Shown: positions 44,167 through 53,261 of the stretch, piece after piece
How the letters are laid out: each line of letters opens with the position of its first letter
How positions within the stretch are numbered: position 1 is the first letter of the stretch
Position numbers and translations under genes: made by a program
Source: Pedobacter miscanthi
Lineage (GTDB): Bacteria > Bacteroidota > Bacteroidia > Sphingobacteriales > Sphingobacteriaceae
DNA: 64,000 bases
Direction: 5' to 3'
Assembly: GCF_003315595.1 (NCBI RefSeq)
Contig: NZ_QNQU01000002.1
Span: forward strand, 248,001 to 312,000
The notes under the pieces: generated by a model
The model's input: only the letters and a program-made list of their open reading frames with translations
What the model was told of the DNA's origin: nothing
Databases searched by the model: none

Positions 44167-45375
44167 ATGAACGCAGATAAAGCAATCCAAAATACTGTTT
44201 CTTCATTAACAAATCCAGCCCCTTCACTCTCTTTGGTGGTAATTTTATCGCTGGGTACTTTCATCGTTTTTTTTCAGGGATTTATGGTTGCCCCTATTTT
44301 ACCCCAGCTTTCTTCCCTTTTCGGGGTATCTGTCCGGCATGTAAGTTTCATCGAACCGGCTTATCTGTTAAGCTATGGTTTTTCTACTTTAATATATGCC
44401 CCGTTATCGGACAAATACGGACGGTTTCCCGTCATTATATTTTCCATTAGCGGCTTTATATTAATGACTGCCTGTACCGGGTTTGCAGGTACAATCAACC
44501 AAATGATGGTTCTCAGATTGTTGACAGGGCTGATAGCTGGCGGGGTGGCACCCACCACAATTGGCTGGATCGGAGACAGCTTTCCTTATCAAAAACGGGG
44601 GCATGCATTGGGTGTCTTTTTTGGCTTCATGGCCGGTGGCACAGCGTTTGGTTCGAGCTCTGGCGCATTGTTGACAGCTTTTCTGGGATGGCAAATGTTG
44701 TTTTGGATTGTTGCGGTAATGGGCTTGTTGATTTTGGCAATCCTATTGATAAACTATAAAAAATTTGGGCAGCAAAAAAGTGGTAATCCATTCGGTTTCA
44801 AAAACACAATTATTGCTTACAAGGATATTATTGTTCTACCACGGGGGTGGCGAACTTATATGTTTGTGCTTTTTAATTCGATGTTTCACAGCGGGGTATT
44901 TGCATGGGCGGGATATTTCTTTTTTAAGAACTACCATCTGAGCGAAAAAGGTGTTGGTTTAGCATTGCTTGGCTATGGTATACCTGGATTGCTTTTGGGA
45001 CCATTTTTAGGTAAACTTGCCGATAAATATGGCCGTAACAGGATTATTCCGATAGGCATTTGTGTAGGGGCATTTTCAGCGTTTCTATTTGGCATGAACC
45101 TTTCACTATTTTTTTCCGGTATTTTGGTAGCCACCCTGTCTCTTGGCTTTGATATGACACATCCTCTTTTTGCGGCGATCATTACCACGCTTTCCAAACA
45201 AAAAGGAGTTGCAGTCGGGTTGTTCGCTTTTGTTATGTTTATGGGATACGGTTTGGGCAGTTTGGTATTCAGCCTTATTATAAACATAGGGTTGAATGAA
45301 AGCTTTAAACTATTTGGATTTATAGCCATTATTGGGGCTGTAGTATCTGCTTTTACTTTTAAGAATGTGAAATGA
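44167..45375 (+). CDS. MFS drug/sugar efflux transporter
   Basis: A 402-residue inner-membrane permease with twelve predicted helices. Motif A is SDKYGRFPVII between helices 2 and 3, repeated as GKLADKYGRNRIIP between helices 8 and 9; the antiporter-type GVAPTTIGWIGDSF stands near helix 5. This suggests a DHA1-type proton antiporter, with unknown substrate. Single gene, divergent from GNAT. Confidence 0.92.
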   Translation: MNADKAIQNTVSSLTNPAPSLSLVVILSLGTFIVFFQGFMVAPILPQLSSLFGVSVRHVSFIEPAYLLSYGFSTLIYAPLSDKYGRFPVIIFSISGFILMTACTGFAGTINQMMVLRLLTGLIAGGVAPTTIGWIGDSFPYQKRGHALGVFFGFMAGGTAFGSSSGALLTAFLGWQMLFWIVAVMGLLILAILLINYKKFGQQKSGNPFGFKNTIIAYKDIIVLPRGWRTYMFVLFNSMFHSGVFAWAGYFFFKNYHLSEKGVGLALLGYGIPGLLLGPFLGKLADKYGRNRIIPIGICVGAFSAFLFGMNLSLFFSGILVATLSLGFDMTHPLFAAIITTLSKQKGVAVGLFAFVMFMGYGLGSLVFSLIINIGLNESFKLFGFIAIIGAVVSAFTFKNVK

Positions 45376-45710
45376 ACTGTTTTCAAATGTTATCATTCCA
45401 AAATTTTAGCAGGATCCTGCTGACCATTATAATACGCGGTTTCCAGCTTCTGGAAAAATGGCTGTGTGCAACTACCCTAGGGCATGATGTAAAGTCTGGT
45501 ATTACTACAGCCGGGGTATTCCAGCAAAATAGTCCTTCCCCATTTAAGTGGTTATCAATGATAGACCTGGTCCTTTTCATCACCTTTAGAAGTATAAAAA
45601 CTTTTATAACCGGACAGCCGGGCAAACATTCAAAATCAAAGCGCAGCCTAAATGCGGCTGCGCCTTAACTGTATAAGCATTTAAGTTATGATCGTAGTTG
45701 TTTTTCACCA
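45376..45710. other. Intergenic stretch between convergent genes
   Basis: No gene supported. It contains the stem at 45641-45663. An open frame of 98 codons from 45372 shows no family resemblance. Confidence 0.45.
45641..45663. terminator. Probable bidirectional terminator
   Basis: GCGCAGCC (45641-45648), loop TAAATGC, GGCTGCGC (45656-45663): a perfect 8-bp G/C stem between convergent genes. The downstream T content is modest on both strands. Confidence 0.6.
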
Positions 45711-46730
45711 TCAGGGCTGACCGCCACCACCCATTGCGCCGTATACCTGACCGGTTGAGTAACTGGCATCATTGTCCGCGAGCTGTACATAAATTGAACC
45801 CAGTTCGGCAGGCTGTCCCGGTCTGCCAAGTGGGGTTGCCCCACCAAATGATTTCAGTTTCTCCATGGTGGCTCCGCCGCTTACCTGTAATGGTGTCCAG
45901 ATCGGTCCCGGGGCCACCCCGTTCACCCTGATTCCTTTTGGTGCTAGCTGTTTGGCCAGTGAGCGAACAAAACTTGTGGTCGCTGCTTTGGTCTGCGCAT
46001 AATCGTAAAGTTCTGCGGAAGGGTCATTTGCCTGCTCCGAGGTCGTACCAATAATTGATGAACCGGGTTTTAAATGCGGAAGTGCTGCTTTGATCAACCA
46101 GAACGGCGCATAAATATTGGTTTTCATGGTCCAGTCAAATTCTTCCGTACTGATATCGAGTATCGATTCATGCGTCTGCTGTCTTGCCGCATTGCTGACC
46201 AGGATATCCAGTCCTCCCAGTTGTTTTACCGCATCTTCAACGAGTTTCTTACAGAAATCCTCGCTCCGCAGATCTCCGGGTATGGCAACGGCTTTTCTTC
46301 CAGCTTTTTTGATCAGTCCGATCACTTCTTCTGCATCTGCTTGCTCATCAGGAAGATAGTTGATGGCAACATCAGCTCCTTCCCTCGCATAGGCTATTGC
46401 AGCAGCCCGCCCCATTCCCGAATCACCTCCCGTGATGAGGGCCTTTCTTCCGGTCAATCTTCCTGATCCTTTATAACTTTGTTCACCGTGGTCGGGTTTG
46501 GGCTCCATTTTACCTGAGAGTCCCGGCCAGGGCTGTTTCTGTTCTTTAAAAGGTGGACGGGGATATTTCATTTTGGGATCATCCAGTGGAACTGGTCCCT
46601 GCGCTTCTCCTGCCGTATTTCCCGAAGCGTTAAACAAAGGTGCTGCAGCCATTGCCGCGATTCCGGCACCGATACCTCCAAGGGCAGTCCTGCGCCCGAT
46701 TTTGTTATTTTTTTCGTTTTCCATGGTCAT
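45711..46730 (-). CDS. SDR family oxidoreductase with Tat signal
   Basis: About 339 residues. The N terminus KIGRRTALGGIGAGIAAMAA is a twin-arginine signal (Arg pair near residue 13), so this SDR should be exported folded, unlike its cytoplasmic paralogue at 24346. It shares with that gene the linker KYPRPPFKEQKQPWPGL, GGDSGMGRAAAIAYARE, SNAARQQTHESILDIS (NNAG changed to SNAA), YDYAQTKAATTSF and GIRVNGVAPGPIWTPLQ. Start ATG at 46730 is preferred; 46724 and 46763 are in frame as well. It follows the DUF421 gene (46825-47532) on the same strand after about 95 bases. Confidence 0.88.
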   Translation of the reverse strand: MTMENEKNNKIGRRTALGGIGAGIAAMAAAPLFNASGNTAGEAQGPVPLDDPKMKYPRPPFKEQKQPWPGLSGKMEPKPDHGEQSYKGSGRLTGRKALITGGDSGMGRAAAIAYAREGADVAINYLPDEQADAEEVIGLIKKAGRKAVAIPGDLRSEDFCKKLVEDAVKQLGGLDILVSNAARQQTHESILDISTEEFDWTMKTNIYAPFWLIKAALPHLKPGSSIIGTTSEQANDPSAELYDYAQTKAATTSFVRSLAKQLAPKGIRVNGVAPGPIWTPLQVSGGATMEKLKSFGGATPLGRPGQPAELGSIYVQLADNDASYSTGQVYGAMGGGGQP

Positions 46731-46824
46731 ATAGGTTTTACCATAGATAACCCTGTTTTTCATCGAACAGTTTGATGTTTTTGATTTAAGCCATTGACCT
46801 AAAGGATTACGGTGTTGGTAAACG

Positions 46825-47532
46825 TTAAATATGGGATTTTGACCATACCCGTTCTTTGCATTGCGGACAGACAGGAAAATGTTGGCCTGCGCGGTAGTTT
46901 GTTGTGTAACCGCAGTTCCTGCAGCTGAACGCTCCCGATTGACTGACTGTTTTGCCTGCAGCTATATAGGTGCTCCCCGACAGGTATTCTTCGGGCAGAA
47001 TACTCAGACCGGGCCTGATATCTGGTTTCGCATAACACCAGACCGATACCAGTCCCGAAGTTTCAAAAAAGGCATCTTTGATCTGCCCCAGCTGTTCCAC
47101 GTCCTTACTCCTTAAAAAGCGGAAAAGATCTTCCTGACTGAGGTTATTTTTGGATAGGCTTTTAAGCACGATCATGCCGTCTTTAACAAGGCAGTCCGGC
47201 CTGCCCTCCATAAACTGTTCCAGCCGTTTATTCCTGTTGATTACCCATTCGGCCCCGATCTGCAGCAATGCAACAGTAGTAATGACTACAATACCGTGGA
47301 GAATCGGAATATCCTTGCCCATCATCGGATCACCTACCGCTGAACCAAAACAGATAATGATGGCCAGCTCCAGTGTCGAAAGCTGTCCCATACTCCTTTT
47401 GCCAAGCAGGCGCAACAGCAGAATGGTATAGCAGTACATGACTGCCGTCCTGAAAAGGATCTCCAACAGAAAACTGTATGGAAGGTCCCCGAAAAAAATC
47501 CTGTGGAAATCAAAGGTCTGAAAATCTTTCAT
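46825..47532 (-). CDS. DUF421 (YetF-like) membrane protein with C-terminal zinc ribbon
   Basis: A 235-residue protein: membrane segments at about 20-100 (LEILFRTAVMYCYTILLLRL, IVVITTVALLQIGAEWVINR), a DUF421 domain with LLGKRSMGQLSTLELAIIIC and EGRPDCLVKDGMI, and a C-terminal CRNC ... CPQC ribbon (last 35 residues, FSCRNCGYTTNYRAG and FPVCPQCKERVW). YetF-type proteins are membrane-anchored and of unknown biochemical role, sporulation-related in Bacillus. The four-cysteine ribbon at the end is an unusual addition and may bind Zn or Fe. Confidence 0.88.
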   Translation of the reverse strand: MKDFQTFDFHRIFFGDLPYSFLLEILFRTAVMYCYTILLLRLLGKRSMGQLSTLELAIIICFGSAVGDPMMGKDIPILHGIVVITTVALLQIGAEWVINRNKRLEQFMEGRPDCLVKDGMIVLKSLSKNNLSQEDLFRFLRSKDVEQLGQIKDAFFETSGLVSVWCYAKPDIRPGLSILPEEYLSGSTYIAAGKTVSQSGAFSCRNCGYTTNYRAGQHFPVCPQCKERVWSKSHI

Positions 47533-47836
47533 GCAAGGTTCTGATCAGTTCTACATATCAATCCAGACAACAGTCCTTTTTCCTAAATGGTTTTAAGTCC
47601 TTTTCCATTAACCGGCCGGATGGGTGACCAAACAAGCTCCTTTCACTTAAAAAATGGGGATTTTCAGCTTTACAAATTCCATTACCGGATCGTTTTATCC
47701 CGCGGTGTGATTTTACCGGTATCTGCCGAGCGTGCGCAGGAGGCGAGGCATCCGGGCCGTCCGAAGGACGGCGGCCGGATAAATTATAACAATCTGGCCC
47801 TTTACGATCACATTGTTATATCCACCTTATTTTTTC
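47533..47836. other. Intergenic stretch with a G/C-rich hairpin
   Basis: No gene supported. A hairpin CCGTCC-GAA-GGACGG (47757-47771) is extended by CCGG (47752-47755) and CCGG (47775-47778) across a small internal loop; the stretch 47725-47780 is clearly richer in G and C than its surroundings. It marks the right side of the host genes and the left end of the conjugation-related block. Confidence 0.45.
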
Positions 47837-48646
47837 CTACACCTTTATTGCGGTTGTTTTAAAACCCGCAAGGTTCAGAAAGAATCCCCTGTAGCAGAGC
47901 ATACCTGTGCGGAACATTGTCCATAAAAGCGAAGCCCCCAAATCTGCCAGGCTTGAATTGATGAACAGATCCTGCCTGCCCAAAGCCTGCGCCAGGGAAC
48001 AGCTTGGCAGCTCGTCTTCCCCTGAGGCTTCCAATAAACTCCCGTATTGTTCAATAATTGTCGGAAGTGTGCCGATAGTCCGGAACTTCTTGGATTCGGG
48101 CTGTTTGATTTCTCCAATGGTGGACAGCAGCACCTGCCCTGAATCCCTGCTATTCCCAAAGTCCATCCAGTACATCGGATTATCCCTGTGTTGCCCTTTC
48201 AGTGCTGTTTCAGCGAGCAGACCAGCAATACCCAATCTCGCAGCTACCGTATCTACGCAGGATAAAGTAATATTGGCTGTCGGTTGGTCTTTCACATGAT
48301 CCAGTTGACCGGAATAGGCGCAATCAAATGCTTCCCACGATGTCCCAAAAAAACGGTTCACCCGATTGATCAGCGCAACGGCTTTGTTCATTCCTATTTC
48401 GTGGTGTGAAAAAAGCTGTCTGCCCAAATTTGGTTGTTCCACGCTGTCGGGGTCAAATGCCCTGACCATCAGCCCTGCATGGCCGAGCTGCATAAGCGCA
48501 TGGTTAATCCTTGCCAGTGCCGTCAATAGTACACTTCCTGTACCGCCCACACCAATCAGATTGACCGAAAAGGGGTTAGTAGGATGCAGAAAATAATGTG
48601 GTACAATGTGTATATTTTCTCTATCTATGTTTTTTTCCGTTTTCAT
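47837..48646 (-). CDS. PRTRC system ThiF family protein (E1-like)
   Basis: A 269-residue E1/ThiF-type adenylating fold protein: nucleotide-binding loop NLIGVGGTGSVLLTALARIN, acidic AFDPDSVEQPNLGRQLF (E1 motif with Asp and Arg), then IGMNKAVALINRVNRF. It is characteristic of the PRTRC gene set carried by conjugative plasmids and ICEs. In E1 proteins a C-terminal Cys is used for thioester transfer, but no such motif is obvious here. It is the last gene of a minus-strand run; its start overlaps the stop of PRTRC B by four bases. Confidence 0.88.
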   Translation of the reverse strand: MKTEKNIDRENIHIVPHYFLHPTNPFSVNLIGVGGTGSVLLTALARINHALMQLGHAGLMVRAFDPDSVEQPNLGRQLFSHHEIGMNKAVALINRVNRFFGTSWEAFDCAYSGQLDHVKDQPTANITLSCVDTVAARLGIAGLLAETALKGQHRDNPMYWMDFGNSRDSGQVLLSTIGEIKQPESKKFRTIGTLPTIIEQYGSLLEASGEDELPSCSLAQALGRQDLFINSSLADLGASLLWTMFRTGMLCYRGFFLNLAGFKTTAIKV

Positions 48647-49341
48647 TTCAGTACGTCCATTAAAGTTTTTGCTGTGCTGTTCATCTCACCTACAGGGAAT
48701 TTCTGCCCCGTAGCGGTCTGTTCTTTCCAAAGCCTGTCCAAATCCCCCTTGAAAGCACCACCACCAATCAGGTGGCTAAAGGTGCTATCAAAGAAATAGT
48801 GTTCCCACATTTTCAAAAATGTACTCAGACTACAATCGGCTGGGATTTCGATTTTCACATTACCGAAGCACACCGAAGCGTTTTCATACACATTGAAAAA
48901 AGGGGCATGATACAACGCAGTTTTTTCCTTTGGTCTTTTATTATCTGCCAATGCCCATACCGATAGCTGTTTTCTGTCCGCTTTCCATAACATGGGGGGA
49001 ACATAGGCTATACCGTCAGAAATATGAAGCCCCTTTATAAAATGCAGTTCTTTTTTCATCATCGGTGTATGCCATACCGCGCTTCCATCCTTCCCTGTCC
49101 TCAAATGCAGGACGCAGGATGGCAAAAGCCCCCGATGATGCAAAAAGCTTTCCCCTTTCACCTGGGCGGAATCGAGTGCTGATGCCAATGACTGGCTTTC
49201 CTTTAGCGAAAGCGGATGCGCATTTAAGGCCATCCCCTTAGCATCAAGGTCATGGCTTTCGATGTAATAGCTGTTATCGCTTTCTGCCCTGTAAACCATT
49301 AGTGCCTTAAAGGGCACATACAGGTCAGTGATTTTATCCAT
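48643..49341 (-). CDS. PRTRC system protein B
   Basis: A 232-residue protein of the PRTRC_B family. The start ATG at 49341 has GGAG a few bases upstream and overlaps the preceding stop by eight bases; an in-frame ATG 12 codons earlier is also possible. Family marks are FLHHRGLLPSCVLHLRT, ALYHAPFFNVYENASVCFGN and the ending DSTFSHLIGGGAFKGDLDRL. Function in the PRTRC set is unknown. Confidence 0.85.
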   Translation of the reverse strand: MDKITDLYVPFKALMVYRAESDNSYYIESHDLDAKGMALNAHPLSLKESQSLASALDSAQVKGESFLHHRGLLPSCVLHLRTGKDGSAVWHTPMMKKELHFIKGLHISDGIAYVPPMLWKADRKQLSVWALADNKRPKEKTALYHAPFFNVYENASVCFGNVKIEIPADCSLSTFLKMWEHYFFDSTFSHLIGGGAFKGDLDRLWKEQTATGQKFPVGEMNSTAKTLMDVLK

Positions 49342-50188
49342 TAGGTTCTCCATGTTCCAAATCATATAATACATCACTCAATCCATGCAGGATTTCAAAA
49401 AGCCTGCGTTCATAATCCATATCGTGCAGTGGATATTCTTGCCTGCTCTCAAAAAACTGGATGCTAACAGGCTCTTCAATTACCCCATATTCGTTGAGTT
49501 CGGCATTTACCGTATCGAACAGGTGATCCTGCAAACAGTCCACACCGCTCCAGTAAAAACAGAGGTACTGCTCTGCCCTGATATACCCATCATCGTAATC
49601 AGTCTCTATGGGCGGCCGCATCCTCTCCATAACCGACCGATCTGGATAATCCCTTTGCAAGGCCACAAGTTTATTGGCGCAATCCAAAAGATCGGTTTCC
49701 GTTTGGGTTTTAGCCTTGAAACGCCTTACACGCTCCTCAAATTCCATTACCTCTTTTTTTGCCGACATCCTGCCCAAAGTATAATCCCCCCTGGCATACA
49801 TCATTTCAAAATGATCGGTCATAAACTGCCGTTCCTGCTTATCCTCGCTGTAATCATCATCGGTCACCCATTCCTCGATCATTCCGTAAATGCCTTCGAG
49901 ATACACATAATCCTCCCTAAAATGGGGTACACCTGTAATCTGATACAGGTAGGCCATTACGGAAAGCAACAGGTCTGCAAAAGCCTTTTGTTTACGGGAT
50001 TTTAGCAGGGCGTAAAGTGGGGAAACAGGCAAGTAAAAAAGCGTCCTGCCTGTATCGAAAGTTTTTACCGTGACTAAGCACCTGCGTTCCTCCTCTTGCA
50101 GGAATACCAGTTCCAATGCCGCTTCCCTGCTTTCCAATTGTTTTTTCAGCCTGTTAAAATCCTGTATAATATTGAGCGGATAAGGCAT
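49334..50188 (-). CDS. PRTRC-linked protein of unknown function
   Basis: A 284-residue, mostly helical, acidic protein without signal or membrane segment. Segments such as GVPHFREDYVYLEGIYGMIE and IRAEQYLCFYWSGVDCLQDH show no recognised domain. It starts inside the last 43 bases of traG and its stop overlaps the start of PRTRC B, so it is translated with both. By position it could be the PRTRC F-type component, but this was not confirmed. Confidence 0.7.
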   Translation of the reverse strand: MPYPLNIIQDFNRLKKQLESREAALELVFLQEEERRCLVTVKTFDTGRTLFYLPVSPLYALLKSRKQKAFADLLLSVMAYLYQITGVPHFREDYVYLEGIYGMIEEWVTDDDYSEDKQERQFMTDHFEMMYARGDYTLGRMSAKKEVMEFEERVRRFKAKTQTETDLLDCANKLVALQRDYPDRSVMERMRPPIETDYDDGYIRAEQYLCFYWSGVDCLQDHLFDTVNAELNEYGVIEEPVSIQFFESRQEYPLHDMDYERRLFEILHGLSDVLYDLEHGEPNG

Positions 50189-52638
50189 ATCCCTATCTCT
50201 GCTGCCAGCATCTCTATCCCCTTACGGATCGACCCATACCGTCTCGCATATTCATAAACTTTCAGTTTCTCCGACTCTTCCGTCGTATAGGTTAAATACT
50301 CCTCAAGCGATACTTCCGTCCTATACACCTGCGAATGGTTACCCAATACAAAAGCCACTTCTTTATACTTCCTGCCAGGCTCATTAGCCCTATTCATCGA
50401 AAGGATTAATGATTTATCCTTGTCGGACAATCCCAGCAGCGCCTGTATCTGCTCAAACCTGTTCTGGTATTTGCTCTGATCGAGCAGTATCTTACAGTCA
50501 GCATTATTGATGATGGCCTGTTTAACGATCGGAGAGGAAATAATATCTTCGATCTCCTGCGTCACCACCACGGCCTCACCAAAGAACTTCCTGACAGTCT
50601 TAAATAAATATTTAATGTATTCCGCCATGCCCTCTTTGGCAATCGCTTTCCAGCATTCCTCGATCAGGATCATCTTACGCACGCCTTTAAGCTTTCTCAT
50701 CTTGGAAATAAAAGATTCCATAATGATCAGCGTCACCACCGGAAAGAGTATGGGATGATCCTTGATTTCATCGAGTTCGAAAACAATAAAGGGTTGGTGT
50801 AACAGGTCCAGGTTCTCCCTGGCATTGAGCAGATAATCAAATTCACCGCCCCGATAATACGGCCTGAGCACATACAAAAAATTCTGGATATCAAAATCAC
50901 GGCTGCTTACTCCCCTATCTCTTAGGGCCTCTGAATAGCCAGCTCCCAAAAACTCATAAAAGCTATTGAAACATGGGAAGACATCACCTGAAACGGACAA
51001 ATGCTCAAAATACATCGTCAGCGCATTGCTCAATCCCACATACTCTGACCTTCTGTATTCCTCATCCTCCTTCTTCCATAGCGATAGCAAAAGCGTCTTC
51101 AGGCTTTCCTTCTTCTCGGTATCCAGCACTTCCCCTTTGCTCAAGTAAAATGGATTAAAAGCTATGGGATCAGACTCACTGTAGGTAAAGTAATAGCCAC
51201 CTACCAGCTCACATAAGCCGCGGTAACTGTGCCCAACATCAACGATCAGCATGTGTGTACCCTGCTCAAAATAACTGCGTTCTAGGTGGTTGGTAAAAAA
51301 GCTCTTCCCACTGCCACTTCCACCAATAATGAATTTATTACGGTTAGTGATCCAGCCCTTTCTCATCGGCTCATCAGAAAGGTCTACATGCAAAGGCCTT
51401 CCGGATAACCGGTCCCCCATCCGTATCCCAAAGGTAGAAAGCGAGGACCTGCAGTTACCCTCCAGGTTAAAAAAGCAGGCCGCCTGCTCTGGGAAAGTAT
51501 CAAAGCTGTCGTTCATCGGAAAATCTGCCCCGTTGCCCGGTATCCCTGCAAACCAGATCTGTGCCGCACCTTCACTTTCCTGCTTTGCGACAGCATCCAT
51601 CTTTGACATGGCCGATGCCACCTTGTTCTTGATCTCCCTTCTCACCGATATATCCCTTGACCAGGCCAAAACATTAAAATGCGCCTTAACCGGAATCCTC
51701 GACATCGCAACAGCTTCCGACAGGTAATCATTTACCGCATCCCTAGCTACCGCATTTTCCCTGGAATAACCCGCCAACGATCCCAAACGCAGCTTTTTAG
51801 CTTCAAGCCGCTTGATTGTTTCCTGCGCGTCACCCACAAACACATACTGGTTACAGATGTGCTCGCAGTCCAGCAGCTGCCCCAAAGGCGCTGCAAAACC
51901 GATCGAAAACCTGCTCTTATCGGTTGAATAAGCATCATAGTCGATCCTGCTTCCACAGATTGCTGGCAACGATTCCACATCGCCCAGCGTATATAACTCC
52001 AAAGGCAGATCCCCTACCTCCAGGCCATCCTTTACCCTGATGTCCCTGACCACACTCATCTCATTCTGGCCCAACAAAAAACAGTATTTTTCGATCAGGC
52101 CAGGTTTTACAGCGGTGCCGGCCAGTGCATCATCACCCAAAGCCTCAAGGCTCACAAAACCGCTATCCACCAGAATCTGGCAGAACTGGCTGCACCTGTC
52201 CCTGAAATCTTCCATAGCGCTCCTTTCCACCGCCTGCACCGGAACTAAACTCTTGCGCAGGATATTGCTGTAAGCAGAACTGGAAAGCTTTTTCCCGGAA
52301 GGACGTTTGCCCAGCATCAAAAAACAGCTGTGCTCAAGATATTCCCGCTCGGCAAAATACCGCTCTGAAGACCTGGACAAAAATGCATCCCCACAAGTCT
52401 CAAAATCCGCTTTCACCTTTTCCCGCATGAACCAGTCCTGTTTGTGTAAAACCGAATAGGCTGGTAATACCCTGATCGCACGCACCCATACTTCATGGAA
52501 GGCTTCATAGTCGCTCGCTGACAGGGAGAATATCTCCGGCAGTTTCAGCTCATAGGCATAAGTGATATCTCCTTTGCGCGAAAGGATGCAACCGTTCTCG
52601 ATCTTGTAGATGGGAAATATGTTCGCTGATTCGATCAT
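50146..52638 (-). CDS. traG: TraG family conjugation ATPase (VirB4-like)
   Basis: An 830-residue ATPase. Starts MIESANIFPIYKIENGCI as in Bacteroidota TraG, Walker A is IIGGSGSGKSFFTNH (residues about 436-446), Walker B lies in RKMILIEECWKAIAKEGM, and VVVTQEIEDIISSPIVKQAI follows. VirB4-type ATPases power assembly and transfer in type IV secretion. The family normally ends shortly after EVSLEEYLTYTTEESEKLKV plus about 25 residues; here extra residues (GICLIRSILYRILTG) run on into the next gene's leader. No mating-pair genes beyond traG, no relaxase and no coupling protein are present, so it is likely an orphan. Confidence 0.93.
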   Translation of the reverse strand: MIESANIFPIYKIENGCILSRKGDITYAYELKLPEIFSLSASDYEAFHEVWVRAIRVLPAYSVLHKQDWFMREKVKADFETCGDAFLSRSSERYFAEREYLEHSCFLMLGKRPSGKKLSSSAYSNILRKSLVPVQAVERSAMEDFRDRCSQFCQILVDSGFVSLEALGDDALAGTAVKPGLIEKYCFLLGQNEMSVVRDIRVKDGLEVGDLPLELYTLGDVESLPAICGSRIDYDAYSTDKSRFSIGFAAPLGQLLDCEHICNQYVFVGDAQETIKRLEAKKLRLGSLAGYSRENAVARDAVNDYLSEAVAMSRIPVKAHFNVLAWSRDISVRREIKNKVASAMSKMDAVAKQESEGAAQIWFAGIPGNGADFPMNDSFDTFPEQAACFFNLEGNCRSSLSTFGIRMGDRLSGRPLHVDLSDEPMRKGWITNRNKFIIGGSGSGKSFFTNHLERSYFEQGTHMLIVDVGHSYRGLCELVGGYYFTYSESDPIAFNPFYLSKGEVLDTEKKESLKTLLLSLWKKEDEEYRRSEYVGLSNALTMYFEHLSVSGDVFPCFNSFYEFLGAGYSEALRDRGVSSRDFDIQNFLYVLRPYYRGGEFDYLLNARENLDLLHQPFIVFELDEIKDHPILFPVVTLIIMESFISKMRKLKGVRKMILIEECWKAIAKEGMAEYIKYLFKTVRKFFGEAVVVTQEIEDIISSPIVKQAIINNADCKILLDQSKYQNRFEQIQALLGLSDKDKSLILSMNRANEPGRKYKEVAFVLGNHSQVYRTEVSLEEYLTYTTEESEKLKVYEYARRYGSIRKGIEMLAAEIGICLIRSILYRILTG

Positions 52639-52934
52639 AAGGTGGTTACTTAAAACTTAATTATTTATTTTTTTTTGACCAGGTTATGCCTCGCTCTCAC
52701 CCCGTCCCACATCCTCGCCCCTTACCTGAGTATCATTTCTATTTGCCAGGCGAAACCAGGTTCTAACCCAGTGCAGAATCATTTGACATTTCAAGCTTTT
52801 ATTTCGCAATGGGTCAGAACCAGGTTCAAACCCAGCCGATAAAAACTCTTATAGATTTTGCTTTAGGCCGGCCCTGGATCAAACCCGGTCCATAAAAACT
52901 ATCCTTCAGGCATTCAGAAGAAAATTTGTGCAGC
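52639..52934. repeat. Spacer between traG and traF with degenerate repeats
   Basis: Three related words occur about 52-64 bases apart: AACCAGGTTCTAACCCAG (52754-52771), AACCAGGTTCAAACCCAG (52818-52835) and CCCTGGATCAAACCCGG (52872-52888). The middle copy is preceded by GGGTCAG and contains the palindrome GAACC-A-GGTTC. A similar arrangement, GGGTCAGTACC plus ACCCA, occurs upstream of the traE-like gene at 53578-53606. Confidence 0.55.
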
Positions 52935-53258
52935 TCATGTCTTTACTTTTAGCGAAGTAAAAGTCCTCCTCGAGCGGAAAACAATCACTTTAGGCAGCGA
53001 CCTCCTCGCCAGGTACTTCATCAGCCCGTACTGCACGAAACGCCTGCTCAAGGCAAACACCCCATAAAACAGCAGCGTACCCAGCCCCAATATCACCGGC
53101 AACACCAGAAAAAGCGACAGGCCCAAAATGTACAGCCCCGCAAAGGTGATCAGCAAGCCCACCAGCCCCGAGGCCAGGTAAGCGATATACTGCGCTTTTA
53201 ATCCCTTAAAAACGATTGGCCTAGAAACACCTTTATTGATCTGGAATACCCTTGCCAT
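52935..53258 (-). CDS. traF: TraF-like DUF4133 membrane protein
   Basis: A 107-residue conjugation protein with two adjacent membrane segments (YIAYLASGLVGLLITFAGLY and FLVLPVILGLGTLLFYGVFA). The N terminus FQINKGVSRPIVFKGLKAQY and the final YGLMKYLARRSLPKVIVFRS are signatures of DUF4133. It is thought to be an inner-membrane part of the Bacteroidota conjugation channel. It follows the traE-like gene by three bases. Confidence 0.93.
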   Translation of the reverse strand: MARVFQINKGVSRPIVFKGLKAQYIAYLASGLVGLLITFAGLYILGLSLFLVLPVILGLGTLLFYGVFALSRRFVQYGLMKYLARRSLPKVIVFRSRRTFTSLKVKT

Positions 53259-53261
53259 AGC

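Noticed and set aside
45372..45668. 98-codon open frame after the MFS gene
   Set aside because: It ends inside the terminator stem, shows no domain and has non-coding-like composition.
47587..47862. 91-codon open frame in the gap before the PRTRC ThiF gene
   Set aside because: It crosses the G/C-rich hairpin and the end of the ThiF gene; the protein has no recognisable pattern.
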